Origin: Ruminococcus sp.
Lineage (GTDB): Bacteria; Bacillota; Clostridia; Oscillospirales; Acutalibacteraceae
DNA: 64,000 nucleotides
Direction: 5' to 3'
Assembly: GCA_017457155.1 (NCBI GenBank)
Contig: JAFTHZ010000034.1
Span: 1-64,000 of the forward strand
Both the position numbers and the translations under genes were made by a program. Within the stretch, counting starts at the first letter, position 1. Each line of letters starts with the position of its first letter. The notes beneath the pieces are model-generated. The model saw only the letters and a program-made list of their open reading frames with translations. It was not told where the DNA came from and did no database searches. Shown here piece after piece: positions 59,433 through 64,000 of this stretch.

Positions 59433-61574
59433 TTACTGCACAGGTGCGGTAGTTGTAGGTGCGGAGGTTGCAGGTGCGGAGGTTGCGTCGGGTCCTGTGG
59501 GCTCGGGAACACCTGTGTTTTCGCGGATAGTCTGCTCGATGGTCTCGGGGAAGAAGTATGCGTTGAGCATATCCCTTGCAACGCTCATGGAGAACTTACC
59601 CTTGGCGCCATGCTCCAGTACAACTGCCAACGCAATCTGAGGGTCATCGTAGGGTGCATAACAGATGAAGGTTACGTGGTCAGATCCGGGGTTTTCTGCA
59701 GTACCTGTCTTGCAGGCGATGGGAATGCTGTAGTCGCCGAAGATAGAGTGAGCTGTACCTGAGGGATCAGCGGCAACCTGACGCATAGCATTCTGGACGA
59801 TGTCCACGTTGTATGGTGTGAGCTGAAGGTCCTCAACTACCTGAGGTTTCTCGGGGTCATTGTGCAGGACAATTTCCTGTCTGTCATAAGAAGTGATCTT
59901 ACTCACAAGGTGTGTGCGATATCTGACGCCATCGTTGGCTATGGTAGCCGCGAAGGTGGCAAGCTGTACGGGGGTGAAGGTGTTGTCGGACTGGCCGATA
60001 GCAGCCTGAACGGTGTTACCTGCTACCCAGGATGTACTGTCTCGTCCTGCGAGGAAGCCCTGAGACTCTGATATCTCCAGGCCTGTTTTCTCTCCCAGGC
60101 CGAGTTTTTCCATATATAGTGACATGGTGTCGATACCCAGCTGGCGACCCATATCCGCAAAGAAGTAGTTGCAGGATTTGGTGATGGCAGCAGTAACCGT
60201 CAAAGGTCCGTGGGTACCCATGCAGTGAACAATGTTTGTGGGGTAGTAGTCGTATTTCTGTGTGCAGGTGATTGTATCGTAGTCAGAGATTATCCCTTCT
60301 TCCAGCGCACCCAGGGCGGTGGCGGGCTTGACAACAGAGCCGGGAGCAAAGGAGCCCAGAAAGGCTCTGTCATACAGGGGGAGGGTCTCGTCCTCCAGCA
60401 GGGAGGCATAGTAATCTCCGTTGCTGTACTGTGTCAGGTCATAGGTGGGATATGTGGAGGCGGCCAGTACAGAGAAGTCCTTGACGCTGAGCATAACTGC
60501 CGCTCCTGCGATGCAGTCCTCTCCGTGGCCTTTCTCGCCTTTCTGTTGGCTTTCGGCTTTGCCTGCTGCCTGTGCATCCTGAACATATCGTGCCAGAGAG
60601 GCGTTGGTAGCTCGCTGAAGGTTGCTGTCTATGGTGAGGAATATGGAGTTTCCGGGTTTGGCGGGCTCCAGCTCCACAACGTTGATGAGTGTACCATCGG
60701 AATTTTTGGAGATGGTCTTGGTACCGGGCTCTCCCTTGAGATAATCCTCAAAGGCTGCCTCGATGCCGAATTTGCCGATAATATCGTCGTAGGCATAGCC
60801 CTTGTCTTTGTTCTCCTCGTACTCCTCAGCGGTCAGGGAGCCTGTGACTCCCAGGATGTGTGGCATAAGGGTGCCGTCGGTGCACAGACGCTTTGATACG
60901 GGGACTATCTCTATGCAGGGCATAGACTGAGAGAACTCGGCAATAATGGTAGACAGCTCTGTATCAATGTCCTCTGCGAAGGTGTAGGGGTTGGTGTTGG
61001 AGAAGGCTGTCATCTCCATGTTGTATCTGACGGATACCAGATTGCGGCACAGATCGGGCAGGTGGGCATAGTCCTCCAGCTCATACCTCTCTACAAAAGC
61101 ATCCATAAAGTCAGTGGCAGTGGCATATACACCCAGGTCCAGCATCTCTTCGCTTCGCATGCTTTCCAGGGTGGACTCTGCATTTTCGTTGCTGTAGTCA
61201 AACTGATACTTGTTGCTCTCGTCCACAACTATGGGCAGAGGGTCGATCCAGGGGGTGTTACGCTCCTGAAAAATAATGAACAGCTCCATGATAACGTCAT
61301 TGACGGTCATTTCCTGACTAATGTAAAGCTTGTTGATGGTTACGGAATAGGCGGTGGTGTTGGTCTCCAGAGCCACACCGTTAACATCCAGAATCTCTCC
61401 GCGGGTTTCGTCAGATGTCAGACGGTAGTTGGCGGTGGTGGCAACCTCGTCGCGGTAGTAATCCCCCACCACAACCTGCCAGTTGAAGAGTCTCAGCACA
61501 AAGCTGAGCATGATGACCACTACCAGAACAAGGCAGAGGATGGGTCTGTTGTATTGTTTCCAAAAACTTTTCAT
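59433..61574 (-). CDS. mrdA: Penicillin-binding protein 2 (elongation transpeptidase)
   Basis: Class B PBP that crosslinks peptidoglycan in the elongasome. 713 aa: N-terminal membrane helix (about 10-32), dimerisation domain (about 50-330) and transpeptidase domain (about 330-690) with SVVK (in PGSVVKPATALG), SCN (TKSCNYFF) and KTG (ACKTGTAENPG). The last 25 residues are a Thr/Pro/Ala-rich tail on the outer face. It lies downstream of mreD as in many rod-shaped Firmicutes. Confidence 0.95.
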   Translation of the reverse strand: MKSFWKQYNRPILCLVLVVVIMLSFVLRLFNWQVVVGDYYRDEVATTANYRLTSDETRGEILDVNGVALETNTTAYSVTINKLYISQEMTVNDVIMELFIIFQERNTPWIDPLPIVVDESNKYQFDYSNENAESTLESMRSEEMLDLGVYATATDFMDAFVERYELEDYAHLPDLCRNLVSVRYNMEMTAFSNTNPYTFAEDIDTELSTIIAEFSQSMPCIEIVPVSKRLCTDGTLMPHILGVTGSLTAEEYEENKDKGYAYDDIIGKFGIEAAFEDYLKGEPGTKTISKNSDGTLINVVELEPAKPGNSIFLTIDSNLQRATNASLARYVQDAQAAGKAESQQKGEKGHGEDCIAGAAVMLSVKDFSVLAASTYPTYDLTQYSNGDYYASLLEDETLPLYDRAFLGSFAPGSVVKPATALGALEEGIISDYDTITCTQKYDYYPTNIVHCMGTHGPLTVTAAITKSCNYFFADMGRQLGIDTMSLYMEKLGLGEKTGLEISESQGFLAGRDSTSWVAGNTVQAAIGQSDNTFTPVQLATFAATIANDGVRYRTHLVSKITSYDRQEIVLHNDPEKPQVVEDLQLTPYNVDIVQNAMRQVAADPSGTAHSIFGDYSIPIACKTGTAENPGSDHVTFICYAPYDDPQIALAVVLEHGAKGKFSMSVARDMLNAYFFPETIEQTIRENTGVPEPTGPDATSAPATSAPTTTAPVQ

Positions 61575-61660
61575 ACCTTGTCCCTCCTGTCATAGATTTA
61601 TTGAGTAAAGTAGTTGTTTTCAGAATAAAAGTGCTTTGTAAGTGTGAGGCGAGCCTTAGC

Positions 61661-62170
61661 TCATCCCTCTTTCATGGTGGTGTGGAACAGGCGGTTGAAC
61701 CAGTACAGAGGGAAAAGGAAAAGCAGGGTGTAGATGTATCTGATGAGGTATCGTCTGAGAAACATTTCTCTCAGGTCGGGTACCTCGGGAATAACGCAGA
61801 ACACAAAGAAATGCAGTGCAAACAGCGCAGCCAGACAGAACACCCCGATGATAGAGGTGTTGAGAAAGTTGGCAACAAAGAAGTTTGATGCACAGTATCC
61901 CAGCACAAAGCACATGATGGTCAAAGTCAGGGTGTAGAGTCCCAGGTCGGTGCCGCTGCCTATGTCGCACAGGGCTCCGCACAGGGCTCCGTAGAGCATA
62001 GCGGGGACCTCTCCCTCAAAGACCGCGATGGTCAGGGCAACAGGCAGTAGTATGATGGGCTTGACACCCATTATCGAGGGCATAAACCCCGGTGTGCCGG
62101 AGAGCACATACAGCACCAGTATCTCTACGATATAGGCTATGTATCTCAGATATTTCAGCTTTCCTTCCAT
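61661..62170 (-). CDS. mreD: Rod shape-determining protein MreD
   Basis: A 169-aa membrane protein with about five to six hydrophobic helices (VLYVLSGTPGFMPSIMG, GALCGALCDIGSG, LFALHFFVFCVIP), typical of MreD size and layout. With MreC it links MreB filaments to PBP2. Adjacent to mreC with a one-base gap, so translation is coupled. Confidence 0.9.
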   Translation of the reverse strand: MEGKLKYLRYIAYIVEILVLYVLSGTPGFMPSIMGVKPIILLPVALTIAVFEGEVPAMLYGALCGALCDIGSGTDLGLYTLTLTIMCFVLGYCASNFFVANFLNTSIIGVFCLAALFALHFFVFCVIPEVPDLREMFLRRYLIRYIYTLLFLFPLYWFNRLFHTTMKEG

Positions 62171-62171
62171 G

Positions 62172-63092
62172 TTACTGTACTCCTGTGGTGGGCTGTGTGA
62201 CAGTGCTGTGCGGGGGAGCGGTGGTTGTCTGCTGTCCCGGGAGGGTCACAGACTCTATAGGAGACTCGGAAATCTCTCCCTGTCCGTCAAAGGCGGTGAT
62301 AACAACCACATCCATAACGGTGGTGATGTCCTCATAGGGTTTGATCACCGCATATACAGAGGTGTCGTATTCGTCAAAATGAAGCTCTGTGACCTCGCCC
62401 ACGATGATGGATGCAGGGTACAGACCGCTGATACCTGTTGTGATGACAATGTCGCCTGCTTTCATGTTGTGCTGGGCAGAGATTTTTGTCATGGTGGTGA
62501 GGTTCTGATCAGCATAGGAGATGCTACCGCTGACAATTCCGCTGTCACGGGAGACAGAGTCGATAACTCCCACCTTGGCATCGGGAGAGAGGATAGTCTT
62601 GACGTGGCAGGTGGACAGCTCTACGTCTGTTACCCAGCCGACGAGACCGTTCTCTGTGACAACGGGATCTCCCTCTGCAACAGAGTCAAGGGAGCCTTTG
62701 TTCAGGGTGAAGGAGTAGAAGTCATCTCCCGGGTCACGGCGGACAACGGACGCAGGCAGCAGGTCGTATCGGGGATAGTCCTTCTTCAGGTCATAGTACT
62801 TCCACAGTCGGGCATTCTCCTGCTTTACGTCATAGTAGTCAACCAGCTGAGTCCTCAGCTGTGCCAGCTCGCTGCTCATCTGCTGGTTTTCCTCCAGAAG
62901 CTGGTCGTAGGACTTGTTGTTAGCCTTCTCTGACACAGCAGCAGAGACCTCCTGCATACCAAGGGTCATAGAGCTGAGTATGGAGGACACCACAGAGGTG
63001 TCGGACACAACGGATACAAGCATGAGTATCACGATGGTCATAAGCAGAGCTATGAGATTTCTGAAGCTTTTTGATGATAACATTTCTCTCAC
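62172..63092 (-). CDS. mreC: Rod shape-determining protein MreC
   Basis: 306 aa: short cytoplasmic end, one membrane helix (about 13-35), a coiled coil (about 55-90, LLEENQQMSSELAQLRTQL) and the periplasmic-type beta domain (about 110-270; TGISGLYPASIIVGEV). A Pro/Thr tail follows. Activates PBP2. GTG start at 63092 with GGAGG six bases upstream. Confidence 0.93.
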   Translation of the reverse strand: MREMLSSKSFRNLIALLMTIVILMLVSVVSDTSVVSSILSSMTLGMQEVSAAVSEKANNKSYDQLLEENQQMSSELAQLRTQLVDYYDVKQENARLWKYYDLKKDYPRYDLLPASVVRRDPGDDFYSFTLNKGSLDSVAEGDPVVTENGLVGWVTDVELSTCHVKTILSPDAKVGVIDSVSRDSGIVSGSISYADQNLTTMTKISAQHNMKAGDIVITTGISGLYPASIIVGEVTELHFDEYDTSVYAVIKPYEDITTVMDVVVITAFDGQGEISESPIESVTLPGQQTTTAPPHSTVTQPTTGVQ

Positions 63093-63224
63093 GGCGGGCC
63101 TCCGGTGAAATTCGGGGAACGGCGCTCCGTCCCCCGATAGATGTTTTGAGATAAGTGGAAAAATTCTTGCAGTGTTCTGCAGGATGTGTGTGGGCTAAAA
63201 AATTGCCCGAGTTTTAATATAAAA

Positions 63225-63292
63225 ATCTGCCCCTTTACGGCAATTTAGTTGTCGCAAGGGATTTTTCGGGGCTGAGTCTTCTCGGCGCTTCT
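63225..63292. repeat. Dispersed repeat, copy 1 (mreB-mreC gap)
   Basis: About 68 bases starting atctgcccctttacggcaat and nearly identical to the copy at 63378-63444. The element contains an imperfect hairpin (cggcaa/ttgtcg flanked by ccctt/aaggg). Confidence 0.85.
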
Positions 63293-63377
63293 GTGTCACG
63301 CCTCGTTGAGACTTCGCATCTCCCGACAAAATCCACCAGCTCCCCAAAATTGCCTGTGCAGATTTCTGATGAATCAA
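63293..63377. repeat. Spacer between the two repeat copies, part of a larger element
   Basis: 85 bases ending with aaaattgcctgtgcagattt, which forms an imperfect inverted pair with the following aaatctgccctttacggcaa. This suggests that the repeated unit is an element of about 150 bases with inverted ends. Confidence 0.5.
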
Positions 63378-63444
63378 ATCTGCCCTTTACGGCAATTTAG
63401 TTGTCGCAAGGGATTTTTCGGGGCTATGTCTTCTCGGCGCTTCT
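63378..63444. repeat. Dispersed repeat, copy 2, abutting the mreB stop codon
   Basis: About 67 bases, differing from copy 1 by one deleted C and two substitutions. Its end meets the mreB stop codon (63444-63446), so the element is inserted right behind mreB. Confidence 0.85.
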
Positions 63445-64000
63445 TATTTTCTTCTGGAGCGGTAGTACTCGTTGGGCATTGTCAGCTCAAGACGCTTGCC
63501 TGTGCCGTCTACAACACAGTCGAGAGGTCTCTCGGCGATGTGCACGGGCATACCTGTCTGCTGCATAATCAGCAGGTCAAGACCCCTCAGCAGTGCACCG
63601 CCGCCTGTGAGCATAATGCCGTGGTCGATGATGTCTGCGGAAAGCTCGGGGGGAGTCTTCTCCAGGGAGTTGATGATGGCGTCAATGATAACAGACAGAG
63701 GATCTGCCAGAGCGTCTCTGACCTCTGCTGCGGTGATGGTGATGTTCTTGGGCAGGCCGTCCATCAGGTTTCTGCCCTTGATGCTCATTTCGCCCTCATC
63801 CTCGTAGGGATAGGCAGAGCCGATGCCGATTTTGATATCCTCAGCAGTGCGCTCACCAATGAGCAGGCTGTACTTCTTCTTGATATAAGACATGATTGCC
63901 TCGTCAAACTTGTCGCCTGCAACACGGACAGAGCAGGAGGTAACAATATCACCCAGAGAGATGATTGCAACCTCGGATGTGCCGCCGCCGATGTCTACTA
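63444..64000 (-). CDS. mreB: Rod shape-determining protein MreB (C-terminal part; 5' end beyond window)
   Basis: Actin-like filament protein that directs wall synthesis along the cell side. The visible 185 residues begin in the phosphate-2 motif [18 protein letters not shown] and run through [35 protein letters not shown] to the C terminus with [18 protein letters not shown]. The reading frame is open to the right edge, so the gene starts outside. First gene of the mreBCD-mrdA run; followed by a 351-base gap filled with repeats. Confidence 0.95.
   Translation of the reverse strand, partial: VDIGGGTSEVAIISLGDIVTSCSVRVAGDKFDEAIMSYIKKKYSLLIGERTAEDIKIGIGSAYPYEDEGEMSIKGRNLMDGLPKNITITAAEVRDALADPLSVIIDAIINSLEKTPPELSADIIDHGIMLTGGGALLRGLDLLIMQQTGMPVHIAERPLDCVVDGTGKRLELTMPNEYYRSRRK

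Overview
The window is an origin-proximal chromosome segment of a low-to-mid GC Firmicute, most likely a Ruminococcus-like member of the Oscillospiraceae. The evidence is the dnaA / rpmH-rnpA-yidD-yidC-jag-mnmE-mnmG-rsmG-noc-parA-parB order, a dockerin protein, a VanW protein, a GGGtGRT/NifU-like pair, CW-repeat surface proteins and strong AGGAGG/GGTG ribosome binding sites. This assignment is inferred from gene content; no database was searched.

Layout. 1-13 kb: dnaA (minus) and, divergent from it, the classic origin operon on plus: ribosomal protein L34, RNase P protein, membrane insertion (YidD, YidC, Jag), tRNA modification (MnmE, MnmG), RsmG, Noc, ParA, ParB, SerS. Three sites matching the ParB parS consensus lie at 6.0, 7.6 and 9.9 kb. 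13-26 kb: PAP2 phosphatase, a lone spoVAD whose ribosome binding site lies inside a terminator-like hairpin, a VanW lipoprotein, a lipoprotein serpin, aspS-hisS, an ECF S component, and a wall-polymer block (LicC-like cytidylyltransferase, a one-helix membrane protein, and a YidC domain fused to a CDP-glycerol glycerophosphotransferase domain). 25.6-37 kb: CapA protein, tRNA-Thr, dockerin/FIVAR protein, macro-domain protein, ICMT-like methyltransferase, VWA protein, DUF1919 protein, a lipoprotein, a decayed fragment of a CW-type surface protein, the Fe-S scaffold/GGGtGRT pair, and a PP-loop enzyme beside a 57-residue peptide gene. 37-49 kb: two giant secreted proteins, a CHAP + GH25 + CW-repeat lysin (1,533 aa) and a metallophosphoesterase/fibro-slime protein (2,266 aa). 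49-58 kb: acyltransferase, APC permease with a structured leader, a 2-hydroxyacid dehydrogenase, a small XRE regulator, and a three-gene NuoE/NuoF/GltD-like flavin Fe-S complex resembling the Sporomusa-type Nfn transhydrogenase. 58-64 kb: mgsA, minD, PBP2 (mrdA), mreD, mreC and the 3' part of mreB.

How it fits together. The left end supports replication initiation, segregation and translation. The right end supports rod-shape and division control. The middle is mostly envelope: polymer synthesis (LicC-like, YidC-TagF fusion, DUF1919, acyltransferase), wall remodelling (CHAP/GH25 lysin, PBP2, VanW) and surface display (dockerin protein, giant adhesin/phosphoesterase, serpin). A LicC-like enzyme together with choline-binding-type CW repeats suggests phosphocholine-decorated envelope polymers.

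Most promising leads: the YidC-glycerophosphotransferase fusion with its small membrane partner; the PP-loop enzyme/57-aa peptide pair, each with its own strong promoter and an almost identical hairpin terminator; the structured leader of the permease; the hairpin over the spoVAD ribosome binding site; a gene fossil at 32.9 kb; and a duplicated element between mreC and mreB. I saw no CRISPR array, transposase, integrase or rRNA. Domain residue ranges are estimates read by eye.
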